Of a stretch of 64,000 bases of DNA, positions 50,159 through 58,640 are shown in pieces. How positions within the stretch are numbered: position 1 is the stretch's first letter; every line of letters starts with the position of its first letter. The notes under the pieces are model-generated. The model was not told where the DNA came from and did no database searches. It was given only the letters and a program-made list of their open reading frames with translations. Source of the stretch: Sphaerisporangium corydalis. Its GTDB lineage: Bacteria; Actinomycetota; Actinomycetes; Streptosporangiales; Streptosporangiaceae. The translations under genes and the position numbers were made by a program. The DNA lies in contig NZ_JANZYP010000025.1 of the NCBI RefSeq assembly GCF_025506355.1, positions 44,928-108,927 on the forward strand, read 5' to 3'.

Positions 50159-51106
50159 TCAGGGCCCGGACAGGGCGGGCGCGGTCGCGAGGACCAGCCG
50201 GGCCAGTTCGGCGTCCCCCTCCAACTGCGCGGGGAACGTCGCGGGGGCGCCCCGGCCGCCGAGCATGAAGCAGAAGGCGACCACGTCGCAGGTGATGGCG
50301 GCGTGCGCGGGCGAGCCGTCGTCGGGGGTGGCGGGGCGGGCCACGTCGAGCGGAACGTGCCATGCCCCTCCCCCGGGGCCGGTGAGCGTGAGCCGCACGG
50401 CGCGGTCCCCGCCGTCCACCCCGGACAGCAGCATCGTCCACGGCAGCAGCCGCGCGCAGAAGTCGGCGGTCGGCCGGATGTGCTCGGTGATCGGGCGCGG
50501 CAGGGCACGGCCGAGGACCTTGGCGGCGTCGTCGGTGTGGATCCAGGTCTCCAGCATGCGGGCGAGCAGGTGGTCGGCCACCGGGAAGCTCATGCCGCCG
50601 GGATCGATGGGCGTCGACGGCTCCATCGGGGCGGCGTGCGCGTAGATCGCCTCGGCCTGGTCCAGCCAGTCGGCGCGGGTGCGCTCGGGCGTGAGGCCGT
50701 CGGCGTAGGCGATCATGTCGGCGGTGCGGGTCAGGACCTCGTTGGCGGCCAGCGGCGGCCCCGCGACCGGGGCGCCGATCGCCGCGGCGACCAGGCTGTC
50801 GGTGGCGGCGAGGTGGGCGACGAGCTGCTGCAGCGTCCAGCCCTCGACGATCTTCTGGGTCCAGTCGGCGGGCGAGGCGGAGGCCAGCAGGGCGTCCATG
50901 GCGGCGACCCGGCCCGCGAAGGAGGAGACGAACCCCGTGGTGACGGCGGGACGACGGGCCGAGCGGGCGGCGGTCAGGAGCCGCGCCCGGGCGCCCGAGG
51001 GCGCGCCGGTGATCGACTCCGTCTCGGACGTCACGTCGAGACGCAGGCGGGTGACCGGGTCGGAGGTCCCCGGGACCTCCTCTCCCGGCCGCGAAAGGTG
51101 TTCCAT
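50159..51106 (-). CDS. Mycothiol-dependent-enzyme-like protein, putative anti-sigma factor
   Basis: A 315-aa protein with a maleylpyruvate-isomerase/DinB-type domain (IVEGWTLQQLVAHLAATDSL with metal His; ARMLETWIHTDDAAKVLG with two more) and a C-terminal SCP-like part. The ATG at 51106 follows AAGGAGG that lies inside the end of the sigma factor gene; the two genes are separated by only two bases. Position directly after an ECF sigma gene suggests it regulates that sigma, as such zinc or mycothiol-type proteins often do. Direct evidence is absent. Confidence 0.8.
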   Translation of the reverse strand: MEHLSRPGEEVPGTSDPVTRLRLDVTSETESITGAPSGARARLLTAARSARRPAVTTGFVSSFAGRVAAMDALLASASPADWTQKIVEGWTLQQLVAHLAATDSLVAAAIGAPVAGPPLAANEVLTRTADMIAYADGLTPERTRADWLDQAEAIYAHAAPMEPSTPIDPGGMSFPVADHLLARMLETWIHTDDAAKVLGRALPRPITEHIRPTADFCARLLPWTMLLSGVDGGDRAVRLTLTGPGGGAWHVPLDVARPATPDDGSPAHAAITCDVVAFCFMLGGRGAPATFPAQLEGDAELARLVLATAPALSGP

Positions 51107-51108
51107 CG

Positions 51109-51666
51109 TCACACCTCCTTCTCGGCGAGCTCGTCGGCGAGCCTGCGGAGGCCCAGGCGGATCCGGGACTTGACCGTGCCCTCGGGCAGCCCGAGTTCCT
51201 CGGCCGCCTGACGATACGTACGGCCACGGTAGTACGCGAGTTCGATGGCCTCGCGCAGCCCCCCGGGGAGCTTGCTGACCGCGACGCGCACCCGGGCGGC
51301 CTCGTCGGCGGCGAGCACCCAGTCCTCCAGGGGGCTCGGCTCCGGCTCGGCCATGCGGGGGCCGAGCGCCGACACGCGGTGGCGCTCCTCGGTGCGGACG
51401 TGGTCGACGGCGCGCCGGTGGGCGATGGTCGCGAGCCACGACCGCAGCGAGCCCCGGTCGGGGTCGAAGGCCAGCGGGCGCTCCCAGAAGGTGACGAAGA
51501 CCTCCTGGACGATGTCCTCGGCGACCACCCGGTCCCGGGTCACCCGCATGGCGAGCCCGAGGACCAGTGGGTACAGCCGGTCGTGCACCTCGCCCAGGGC
51601 GCTCGCGTCCCCGCCGACGACGCGTTGGTGAAGCAACCGGTCGTCGGTTGATCCAGGCGCCTCCAC
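51109..51666 (-). CDS. ECF-type RNA polymerase sigma factor
   Basis: A 185-aa sigma-70 family factor of ECF type. Region 2: YPLVLGLAMRVTRDRVVAED, IVQEVFVTFWERPLAFDPDR (2.2-2.4) and SLRSWLATIAHRRAVDHVR; region 4: LPGGLREAIELAYYRGRTYR, QAAEELGLPEGTVKSRIRLG. It resembles the SigK group of mycobacteria and streptomycetes. GTG 51666 (VEAPGSTDD) is used, with GAGGAGG ten bases away. It is divergent from the AidB-like gene, 60 bp away, whose promoter it may recognise. Confidence 0.92.
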   Translation of the reverse strand: MEAPGSTDDRLLHQRVVGGDASALGEVHDRLYPLVLGLAMRVTRDRVVAEDIVQEVFVTFWERPLAFDPDRGSLRSWLATIAHRRAVDHVRTEERHRVSALGPRMAEPEPSPLEDWVLAADEAARVRVAVSKLPGGLREAIELAYYRGRTYRQAAEELGLPEGTVKSRIRLGLRRLADELAEKEV

Positions 51667-51726
51667 CGGCCCCACCCCTCCTCGGTTCGCGACCCGAGCA
51701 TCCCACTGTTCCTGGGAAATGTTGAG

Positions 51727-53430
51727 ATGGATGAAGAAGCGCGCATCATGAAGCGCGCAGCGAAAACGGACAACCACGCGTCGACCCGCCCGGAGGCTCC
51801 CTTGACGCACGACGTCTTCAACCAGGTCCCCCCGCTCACCGGTCACGATGTGTCCGCGGACCCTGCCCTCGTTGGGGGAGTGAAACGTGAGGACGCCGAC
51901 TGGGCGCTCGGCGAGCTGCGCACCCTCGGGACGCTGGCGGGGTCGGCCAGGGCCCAGGAGTGGGGCCGCCTGGCCAACGAGTGCCCTCCGGTGCTGCGCA
52001 CCCACGACCGGTACGGGAACCGGATCGACGAGGTGGAGTTCCACCCGGTGTGGCACGAGTTGATGGCGGTGGCCGTCGGGCACGGCCTGCACGCCACCCC
52101 GTGGGCCTCGCCCCGGCCGGGCGCGCACGTCGCCCGCGCGGCGAAGTTCTACGTCTGGTCCCAGGTGGAGGCCGGGCACGGCTGCCCGATCTCGATGACG
52201 TACGCCAGCGTGGCCGCGCTGCGGCACACCCGCGCCCTGGCCTCGGAGTGGGAGCCCCTGCTGGTGTCGCGGAACTACGACTTCGGCCTGCGGCCGGCCG
52301 CCGCCAAGCGGGGGGCGCTGGCGGGGATGGCGATGACCGAGAAGCAGGGCGGCTCGGACGTGCGCGCGAACGCCACCAAGGCGGAACCGCTCGGCGACGG
52401 CACGTACGCGATCACCGGCCACAAGTGGTTCAACTCCGCGCCCATGTGCGACGTCTTCCTCGTGCTCGCGCAGGCCCCGGGCGGCCTGTCGTGCTTCCTG
52501 CTCCCCCGCGTGCTGCCGGACGGCTCGCGCAACGCCATGCGGATCATGCGGCTGAAGGAGAAGCTCGGCAACAGGTCCAACGCCTCGGCCGAGGTGGAGT
52601 ACGAGGGCGCGGTCGCGTTCCTGGTCGGCGAGGAGGGCCGGGGGGTGCGCACGATCATCGAGATGGTGAACATGACCCGGCTCGACTGCGTCATCGGCTC
52701 GGCGGCCGGCATGCGGTACGGGGTGACGCAGGCCGTCCACCACACCTCGCACCGCAAGGCGTTCGGCAGGGAGATCGCCGAGCAGCCGCTGATGCGCAAC
52801 GTGCTCGCCGACCTGGTGCTGGAGTCCGAGGCGGCCACCGCGGTCATGGTGCGCCTGGCGGGCGCGACCGACAAGGCGATCCGCGGCGACACCGGCGAGG
52901 GCGCGCTGCGCCGCACGGCGCTGGCGGCGGCCAAGTACTGGGTGTGCAAGCGGGCCCCCGCGCACGCGGCCGAGGCGCTGGAGTGCCTGGGCGGCAACGG
53001 GTACGTCGAGGAGTCGCAGATGCCGAGGCTGTTCCGCGAGTCCCCGCTGAACGGGATCTGGGAGGGGTCGGGGAACGTCGCGGCGCTGGACGTGCTGCGA
53101 TCCACGGCCAAGGAACCCGAGACCCTCGACGCCTTCTTCACCGAGGTGGGCCTCGCCGCGGGCGGGGACCACCGCCTGGACGCCGCCATCCGCGAGGCCA
53201 AGGACTCCCTGACCGACACCGCCACCATCGAGTACCGTGCCCGCAGGGTCGTCGAGGGCCTGGCCCTCGTCCTGCAGGCGTCCCTGCTGGTCAGGCACAG
53301 CCACCCCGCCGTCGCCGACGCCTTCTGCGCTTCCCGCCTGGACCCCGGCCGGGGCCTGGCCTTCGGCACCCTCCCCTCCGGCCTGGACCTCGACTCGATC
53401 ATCGACAGAGCCACCATGAAGATCGCCTAG
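51727..53430 (+). CDS. Acyl-CoA dehydrogenase, AidB-like
   Basis: A 567-aa flavoprotein. N-terminal AidB signature HDVFNQVPPLTGHDVSADPA; FAD-dehydrogenase core GMAMTEKQGGSDVRANATKA, HKWFNSAPMCDVFLVLAQAP, and the C-terminal active-site region LECLGGNGYVEESQMPRLFR, ESPLNGIWEGSGNVAALDVL. E. coli AidB is induced by alkylating agents and binds DNA; actinobacterial relatives are common. The start may be ATG 51727 or 51748; neither has a strong ribosome site. Divergent from an ECF sigma gene. Confidence 0.88.
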   Translation: MDEEARIMKRAAKTDNHASTRPEAPLTHDVFNQVPPLTGHDVSADPALVGGVKREDADWALGELRTLGTLAGSARAQEWGRLANECPPVLRTHDRYGNRIDEVEFHPVWHELMAVAVGHGLHATPWASPRPGAHVARAAKFYVWSQVEAGHGCPISMTYASVAALRHTRALASEWEPLLVSRNYDFGLRPAAAKRGALAGMAMTEKQGGSDVRANATKAEPLGDGTYAITGHKWFNSAPMCDVFLVLAQAPGGLSCFLLPRVLPDGSRNAMRIMRLKEKLGNRSNASAEVEYEGAVAFLVGEEGRGVRTIIEMVNMTRLDCVIGSAAGMRYGVTQAVHHTSHRKAFGREIAEQPLMRNVLADLVLESEAATAVMVRLAGATDKAIRGDTGEGALRRTALAAAKYWVCKRAPAHAAEALECLGGNGYVEESQMPRLFRESPLNGIWEGSGNVAALDVLRSTAKEPETLDAFFTEVGLAAGGDHRLDAAIREAKDSLTDTATIEYRARRVVEGLALVLQASLLVRHSHPAVADAFCASRLDPGRGLAFGTLPSGLDLDSIIDRATMKIA

Positions 53431-53542
53431 CCGAGGCCGGGGTGGTCCGGACGAACCCACCCGGACCACCCGCCGCGCACGAGCCACGGCGGGCAGCCCG
53501 CGCGTACCGACGCAGGGGACGACGTGAATACTTTGCTCTTGC

Positions 53543-53572
53543 GCTAAGTGTTTGCGTTCGGGCATACTTAGC
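53543..53572. promoter_or_regulatory. Dyad overlapping ArsR promoter
   Basis: GCTAAGT (53543-53549) and ACTTAGC (53566-53572) are perfect 7-bp arms around 16 bp; the right arm ends 3 bp before the ArsR start. Probably autoregulatory. Confidence 0.55.
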
Positions 53573-53575
53573 CGC

Positions 53576-53911
53576 ATGGCACAGTATTCGGTGGAGCTCG
53601 ACGGTGTGTTCGTCGCGCTCGCCGACCCGACGCGGCGGGGCGTCATCCGGCGTCTTGGCCGTGGCCCGGCGAGTGTGGGTGATCTCGCCGCCGAGTTCCC
53701 GATGACCCTTCCCTCCTTCATGAAGCACGTGCGGACGCTGGAGGCGAACGGGCTGATCCGCACGGTGAAGCTCGGCCGGGTGCGCACCTGCGTGCTCAAC
53801 CGCGACCGGCTCGCTCTGGTCGACGGCTGGCTCGCCGAGCAGCGCCGGCTGTGGGAAGAGCGCACCGACCGGCTCGAACTCCTTGTCACCGATCAGAAAG
53901 AGAATCAATGA
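53576..53911 (+). CDS. ArsR-family regulator
   Basis: A 111-aa winged-helix protein: VFVALADPTRRGVIRRLGRG, GDLAAEFPMTLPSFMKHVRT and LEANGLIRTVKLGRVRTCVL. It lacks the metal-binding CxC of true ArsR and belongs to the group paired with SRPBCC genes. ATG 53576 lies directly behind the dyad; the mRNA may be leaderless. It overlaps the SRPBCC gene by 4 bp. Confidence 0.92.
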   Translation: MAQYSVELDGVFVALADPTRRGVIRRLGRGPASVGDLAAEFPMTLPSFMKHVRTLEANGLIRTVKLGRVRTCVLNRDRLALVDGWLAEQRRLWEERTDRLELLVTDQKENQ

Positions 53912-54387
53912 TGAACCCCGATCTTGACCTGACCCTGCAGCGGGTCATCCGCGCCCCCCGCGCCGCGGTGTGGAGCGCGTGGACCGATCCGTCCAGTTTC
54001 GAGAAGTGGTGGATCCCCGCGCCGAGCGTTTGCCGCGTCGACCGCCTCGACGTCCGGCCCGGTGGCGGACTCGTGACGCGGCTGAGCGACGACGGGGTGG
54101 ACTTCTTCCCGCACATAGACGCGAGCTTCCTCGTCGTCGACGAACTCGAGCGGATCGTGTTCACCAACGCGATCGACAGCGCCTGGCGCCCCGCGAGTCC
54201 CGCTCCGGTGCCCATGACGGCCGAGATCACGCTGAGCGATCACCCGGACGGCACCGACTACCGGGTCATCGTCCGGCACGGCGATCCGGCCGCCCGCGCC
54301 CGCCACGAGGAACTCGGCTTCCTCGACGGCTGGGGCCTGGTCACCAAGCAGCTCGCCGTGCTCGCGGAGAGCAGGCCCACGCGGTGA
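53908..54387 (+). CDS. SRPBCC-domain protein (AHSA1-like)
   Basis: A 159-aa START/AHSA1-like protein: LTLQRVIRAPRAAVWSAWTD, PSSFEKWWIPAPSVCRVDRL, and PHIDASFLVVDELERIVFTN. Helix-grip proteins of this kind bind a small hydrophobic ligand. In actinomycetes they frequently follow an ArsR regulator, as here, forming a two-gene operon under the dyad at 53543. ATG 53908 overlaps the ArsR stop by 4 bp. Confidence 0.88.
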   Translation: MMNPDLDLTLQRVIRAPRAAVWSAWTDPSSFEKWWIPAPSVCRVDRLDVRPGGGLVTRLSDDGVDFFPHIDASFLVVDELERIVFTNAIDSAWRPASPAPVPMTAEITLSDHPDGTDYRVIVRHGDPAARARHEELGFLDGWGLVTKQLAVLAESRPTR

Positions 54388-54412
54388 AGATCACCCCGCC
54401 TCGTCGCCGGAC

Positions 54413-55291
54413 TCAGGTGGCAGGGGGCACCGAGCGGTAGGCGGAGGTGGCGATGCGGGTGAAGGAGCGGACGAGCGGGTCGGCGTTGTCGGTGTTCCAG
54501 GCGACGACCAGGCGGCTGCGCGGCATGTCGGTCAGCGGGACGGACGTGAGGCCCTCGGGCAGGGCGTGGGCGAGGGGCGTCAGGCCGATCGTGCCGTTCC
54601 AGAGGACGGCCTGCAGGCACTCGTGGGCGGTGCGGACGATGGGCCCGTCGCGAAGCTCTCCGGCCGGCGTGGTGCCGGTCCAGTAGGCGTGCCAGATGGG
54701 ATCGGTGCCCTCGGGCAGCCGGAACCACTGGCGGCCGGCGAGGTCGCGCAGGCGCAGGGTGCCTCGGCGGGCGAGCGGGTCGTCGGTGCGCAGGACCACC
54801 CCGACGGGGTCGGAGCGCAGTACGTGGGTGCTGATCCCGGTGTCGTCGAACGGCGCACGGGTGATGGCGACGTCGACGAGCCCGGCGCGCAGGCCCGTGG
54901 TCGGGTCGGTGAAGTCGGCCTCGCGGATCCGGACGCGGACTCCGGGGTGACGCTTGCGGAACGCGGCGGCGAGGCGCGTGCCGGCCTGTTCGGCGCTGTC
55001 GGCGAGCGTGCCGATGGTCATGGTGACGGTGCCGGCCGCGGCGACGACCCTGGCGCGGGCCCGCTCGGCCCGTTCCAGCAGCGTGCGCGCCTCCTCGTAC
55101 AGCGCGACGCCGGCGGCGGTGAGCGTGGCGCCGGTGGACGAGCGGTGCAGAAGGACGGCGCCGAGATCGGTCTCCAGTTGCCTGATCGCCCGGCTCAGCG
55201 GCGGCTGGGTCATGTGCAGGCGGAGGGCGGCGCGTCCGAAGTGGCGTTCCTCGGCGACGGCCACGAAGTAGCGAAGCACGCGTAGGTCCAT
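54413..55291 (-). CDS. LysR-family regulator
   Basis: A 292-aa LTTR: MDLRVLRYFVAVAEERHFGR, AALRLHMTQPPLSRAIRQLE is the helix-turn-helix, followed by the two-lobe effector domain (VTMTIGTLADSAEQAGTRLA to the end). ATG 55291 matches other LysR starts; the longer frame would put the palindrome 55301-55319 inside the coding region. It is divergent from the guanidine operon; whether it controls it is unclear, because a riboswitch already does. Confidence 0.92.
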   Translation of the reverse strand: MDLRVLRYFVAVAEERHFGRAALRLHMTQPPLSRAIRQLETDLGAVLLHRSSTGATLTAAGVALYEEARTLLERAERARARVVAAAGTVTMTIGTLADSAEQAGTRLAAAFRKRHPGVRVRIREADFTDPTTGLRAGLVDVAITRAPFDDTGISTHVLRSDPVGVVLRTDDPLARRGTLRLRDLAGRQWFRLPEGTDPIWHAYWTGTTPAGELRDGPIVRTAHECLQAVLWNGTIGLTPLAHALPEGLTSVPLTDMPRSRLVVAWNTDNADPLVRSFTRIATSAYRSVPPAT

Positions 55292-55300
55292 TACCGGGAA

Positions 55301-55319
55301 CGATACCCGCGCGGTATCG
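55301..55319. promoter_or_regulatory. 19-bp palindrome upstream of lysR
   Basis: CGATACCCGCGCGGTATCG is a perfect 19-bp palindrome, ten bases from the LysR start, containing a T-N11-A pattern (ATACC...GGTAT). A half site GGTATCGG lies about 20 bp further. Typical of an autoregulated LysR box. Confidence 0.65.
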
Positions 55320-55454
55320 CGTGCGTAATCGGGTCGGGTATCGGATGCTTCGAGCACCCCGCCCGGCGCCCGGTGCGTAGTACGTCACCCAGCCGCTACG
55401 GGCGGGAAACCCAGGGGTAACAGCCTGGCTATGTCATGAGAGGGACTCACCGTC

Positions 55455-55575
55455 TGTGCGGTGGGGCGCACCTAGGGTTCCGCCCTCCCGGCCGGTGAGG
55501 GGCTGGTCCGAGAGGTGCAGACGGCCGAGGCCGTTCCACGGCGGGACAAAAACCCGGGAGACAGTCATGTCGGCT
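55455..55575 (+). ncRNA. Guanidine-I riboswitch (ykkC)
   Basis: The highly conserved blocks of the ykkC/guanidine-I aptamer appear in order: CTAGGGTTCCG (55472-55482), CTGGTCCGAGAGGTGCAGAC (from 55503), then ACGGCGGGACAAAAACCCGG and GAGA to 55561. The GGACAAAAAC-CCGGGAGA end is diagnostic. Precise P1 limits are uncertain. It lies 50 nt upstream of a ureohydrolase gene. Guanidinium binding would switch on the ureohydrolase-ABC transporter operon. Confidence 0.93.
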
Positions 55576-55610
55576 GCCTCCTGAGTGGGGCGTTCTCGAA
55601 AGGGAGTGCC

Positions 55611-56756
55611 GTGGGCCACCTCCACGACAACTACGGACCCGAGGCCCGCTACGCCGTCGAACGCGAGGCCGGGCTTCCCCAGACCATGCACCAGCGGGAG
55701 ATCGAGCGGGGGCTGGAGCTGGGCCTGCCGGGCGCGGACTCCATCGTCGACCGGACGATCCCGACCTTCTCCCGGGGAGAGCTCCCGCACTTCGCCGGGA
55801 TCAACACCTTCCTGAAGGCGCCCTACCTGGAGGACGTGCGGCGCTGCGGCGAGTTCGACGTGGCGGTGCTGGGCGCCCCCTTCGACGGCGGCACGACCTA
55901 CCGCTCCGGTACGCGCTTCGGCCCGCAGGGCATCCGCAAGATCTCGGCCCTGTACGGGCCGTACAGCTTCGAGCTGGGCGTGGACCTGCGCGAGTCGATC
56001 ACGATCGCCGACCTCGGGGACATCTTCACCATCCCCGCCAACATCGAGAAGACGTTCGACCAGATCAGCAAGGCGGTGTCGCACGTCTACGAGAGCGGCG
56101 CCTTCCCCGTCGTGCTGGGCGGCGACCATTCGATCGGCTATCCGACGGTCCGCGGCATCGCCCAACACGTTTCCGGAAATGTCGGCATCATTCACTTCGA
56201 TCGGCACGTCGACACGCAGGAGACCGACCTCGACGAGCGGATGCACACCACGCCGTGGTTCCACGCGACCGACATCCCGAACGTGCCGCCGGAGAACCTG
56301 GTGCAGATCGGCATCGGCGGCTGGCAGGCGCCCCGTCCCGGCGTGAAGGTGGGCAGGGAGCGCGGCACCACCATCATGACCGTCACCGACTGCGTCGAGA
56401 TGGGCATCGAGGCCGCCGCCGAACGCGCCCTTGAGGTCGCCTGGAACGGCGCCGAGGCCGTGTGGCTGTCGTTCGACGTCGACTGCCTGGACGCGGCGTT
56501 CGTGCCGGGCACCGGCTGGCCCGAGCCGGGCGGGTTCCTGCCCCGCGAGGTCCTGAAGTTCATCCAGCTCATCGCCGGCGCCAAGCCGCTCGCCGGGATC
56601 GAGGTGGTGGAGTGCGCTCCGCCGTACGACCACGCCGAGATCACCGCGCTCATCGCGACCCGCGTCATCTGCGACACCCTCGGGTGCCTCGTCCGCGCCG
56701 GCCACCTCCCGAAGCCCCCCGCCACGCCCCAGAAGCCCGAGAGGGGAGCCGCATGA
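55611..56756 (+). CDS. gdmH: Ureohydrolase, probable guanidine hydrolase (GdmH-like)
   Basis: A 381-aa arginase/agmatinase-superfamily enzyme. Metal ligands: VVLGGDHSIGYPT, GIIHFDRHVDTQ (ureohydrolases normally have HFDAHxD; here Arg replaces Ala), and WLSFDVDCLDAAFVPGTG. An extended N-terminus of about 95 residues precedes the domain. The start is GTG 55611 with AAAGGGAG upstream. The guanidine-I riboswitch just in front and the NitT-type ABC genes behind indicate hydrolysis of guanidine to urea and ammonia, as in nickel-dependent cyanobacterial GdmH. Agmatinase activity cannot be excluded from sequence. No nickel-insertion genes are in the window. Confidence 0.85.
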   Translation: MGHLHDNYGPEARYAVEREAGLPQTMHQREIERGLELGLPGADSIVDRTIPTFSRGELPHFAGINTFLKAPYLEDVRRCGEFDVAVLGAPFDGGTTYRSGTRFGPQGIRKISALYGPYSFELGVDLRESITIADLGDIFTIPANIEKTFDQISKAVSHVYESGAFPVVLGGDHSIGYPTVRGIAQHVSGNVGIIHFDRHVDTQETDLDERMHTTPWFHATDIPNVPPENLVQIGIGGWQAPRPGVKVGRERGTTIMTVTDCVEMGIEAAAERALEVAWNGAEAVWLSFDVDCLDAAFVPGTGWPEPGGFLPREVLKFIQLIAGAKPLAGIEVVECAPPYDHAEITALIATRVICDTLGCLVRAGHLPKPPATPQKPERGAA

Positions 56757-57745
56757 CACTCAGGCGCCTCATCCTGCCCGCCGCCGTCCTGCTCGTCCTC
56801 AGCACCGCCTGCGCCGGCGAGAAGGCCGCCGCCCCCACCGCCTCCGCCGCCGCCGTGTCCAAGGTCAAGCTCGGCTTCAGCGCGTGGCCCGGCTGGTTCC
56901 CCTGGCAGGTGGCCGAGGAGCAGGGGCTGTTCGCCAAGAACGGCGTCGAGGTGGAGCTGAAGTACTTCGACAGCTACACCGACAGCCTCAACGCCCTGGC
57001 GACCGGCAACATCGACGCCAACAGCCAGACCCTGAACGACACCCTGGCCTCGGCCGCCGGCGGCGCCAAGGAGACCGTGGTCCTGGTCAACGACAACTCC
57101 ACCGGCAACGACCAGATCATCGCCCGTGACGGCCTGAAGAGCGTGGCCGACCTCAAGGGCAGGACGGTGGCCGCCGAGCAGGGCACCGTCGACCACTACC
57201 TGCTGCTGCTCGCGCTGCGCAAGGCCGGCCTCACCGAGTCCGACGTGAAGTTCCAGCCGCTGCCCACCGACGCGGCCGCCGCCGCGTTCGTCGCGGGCCG
57301 GGTGGACGCGGTGGGCGTCTTCGCCCCGTTCACCACCACCGCGCTGAAGCGGCCGGGCAGCACCGCGATCGCCACCTCCTCCGACTTCCCCGGCGCCATC
57401 CCCGACCACCTCGTGGTGACCAGGGACATGGTGGACACCGACGCCAAGACCGTGCAGGCGCTGGTGAACACCTGGTTCGACACCCTCGCCTGGATCGGGG
57501 CCAACCGGCCCAAGGCCCTTGAGATCATGGCCAAGCGCGCGGGGGTCGGCGTCGCCGACTACGAGACCTACGACAAGGGCACCACGATCTTCACGCTGGA
57601 GCGGAACCGGGCGGCGTTCGCCGATGACCTGCCGGCCAGTGCCAAGCAGATCTCCGACTTCCTGGTCGCCAGCAAGCTCGTCGACACCGCCCCGTCCCTG
57701 GACGGCCTGCTCGAACCGAAGTTCGTCCAGGCGGTCCAGCCATGA
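56753..57745 (+). CDS. ABC substrate-binding lipoprotein, NitT/TauT (guanidine) type
   Basis: A 330-aa secreted lipoprotein with lipobox LSTAC (Cys at about 20). The periplasmic-binding fold of the SsuA/NMT1 type is seen in VKLGFSAWPGWFPWQVAEEQ, GLFAKNGVEVELKYFDSYTD, and ATGNIDANSQTLNDTLA. ATG overlaps the ureohydrolase stop by 4 bp. It should bring guanidine or a precursor to the permease. Similar transporters under guanidine riboswitches are known in bacteria. Confidence 0.9.
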   Translation: MTLRRLILPAAVLLVLSTACAGEKAAAPTASAAAVSKVKLGFSAWPGWFPWQVAEEQGLFAKNGVEVELKYFDSYTDSLNALATGNIDANSQTLNDTLASAAGGAKETVVLVNDNSTGNDQIIARDGLKSVADLKGRTVAAEQGTVDHYLLLLALRKAGLTESDVKFQPLPTDAAAAAFVAGRVDAVGVFAPFTTTALKRPGSTAIATSSDFPGAIPDHLVVTRDMVDTDAKTVQALVNTWFDTLAWIGANRPKALEIMAKRAGVGVADYETYDKGTTIFTLERNRAAFADDLPASAKQISDFLVASKLVDTAPSLDGLLEPKFVQAVQP

Positions 57746-57796
57746 CCGGCCGGCTTCACCCGCGATCCGTCCAGGCGGTCCGGCCATGACGGGCCG
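57724..57796. repeat. 44-bp tandem duplication at permease start
   Basis: CGTCCAGGCGGTCCRGCCAT followed by GACSGGCCGG occurs at 57724-57752 and 57768-57796 (29 bp, two mismatches, period 44 bp). The first copy has an ATGA overlap with the binding-protein stop; because 44 is not a multiple of three, only the second ATG (57786) is in frame with the permease. Duplication displaced the start. Confidence 0.75.
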
Positions 57797-58640
57797 GACC
57801 GCCGCCGCGGAGGCCGGCGCCGCCCCGGAAGCGGCCGCGCCGGGCGGCTCCCGGCCCGGGCGGCGGATCCGGCCGCTGAACTCGGCCGTGCCCGCCCGCG
57901 TCGCCTGGGCCCTGCGCGCCCTGTCGGTGGCCGGGCCGGTCACGGCGTGGTGGGCGCTCAGCGCGAGCGGGCTGGTCGACCCCACCTTCCTGCCCTCCCC
58001 CGCCGCCGTGTGGGCGGCGGGGACCGACATGGCGGCGAGCGGCTCCCTGTGGACCGACCTCGGGGCGAGCCTCGGCCGCATCGGGCTCGGCTTCCTGCTC
58101 GCGGTGCTGATCTCGGTGCCGCTGGGGTTCACGATGGGCGCGCTCCCCTGGGCGCAGGCGCTGCTCGAACCGGTCATCGGCCTGCTCCGCTACCTGCCGG
58201 CCTCGGCGTTCATCCCGTTGCTCATCATCTGGCTGGGCATCGGCGAGGCGTCCAAGGTCGCGCTGCTGGTCCTCGGGGTGGTCTTCTTCAACACGCTGAT
58301 GACCGCCGACGTCGTACGGCAGGTGCCCCGGCGGCTCCTTGAGGTCTCGGCGACGCTCGGGGCGGGCCGCGTGCGCGTCGCCTCGCGGGTGGTCTTCCCG
58401 TACGCGCTGCCGGGCATGATCGACGCGATGCGGGTCAACGCCGCCGCCGCGTGGAACTTCGTGGTCGTGGCCGAGCTGATCGCGGCGACCTCCGGGCTCG
58501 GCTACCGGATCACCCGGGCGCAGCGGTTCCTGCAGACCGACCGGATCTTCGCGATCCTCGTGGTCATCGGGCTGATCGGCCTGACGATCGACATCACGCT
58601 GCGCCTGGTGCGCGCACGCGTCGGAAGGTGGGCGGCATGA
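57786..58640 (+). CDS. ABC permease, NitT/TauT (guanidine) type
   Basis: A 284-aa membrane protein with about six helices of the BPD_transp_1 family. The EAA loop with LLEVSATLGAGRVRVASRVV, FPYALPGMIDAMRVNAAAAW is the ATPase contact. A long Ala/Pro/Arg-rich N-terminus precedes helix 1 (VAWALRALSVAGPVTAWWAL). ATG 57786 is forced by frame (see the duplication). Its stop overlaps the ATPase start. Confidence 0.9.
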   Translation: MTGRTAAAEAGAAPEAAAPGGSRPGRRIRPLNSAVPARVAWALRALSVAGPVTAWWALSASGLVDPTFLPSPAAVWAAGTDMAASGSLWTDLGASLGRIGLGFLLAVLISVPLGFTMGALPWAQALLEPVIGLLRYLPASAFIPLLIIWLGIGEASKVALLVLGVVFFNTLMTADVVRQVPRRLLEVSATLGAGRVRVASRVVFPYALPGMIDAMRVNAAAAWNFVVVAELIAATSGLGYRITRAQRFLQTDRIFAILVVIGLIGLTIDITLRLVRARVGRWAA

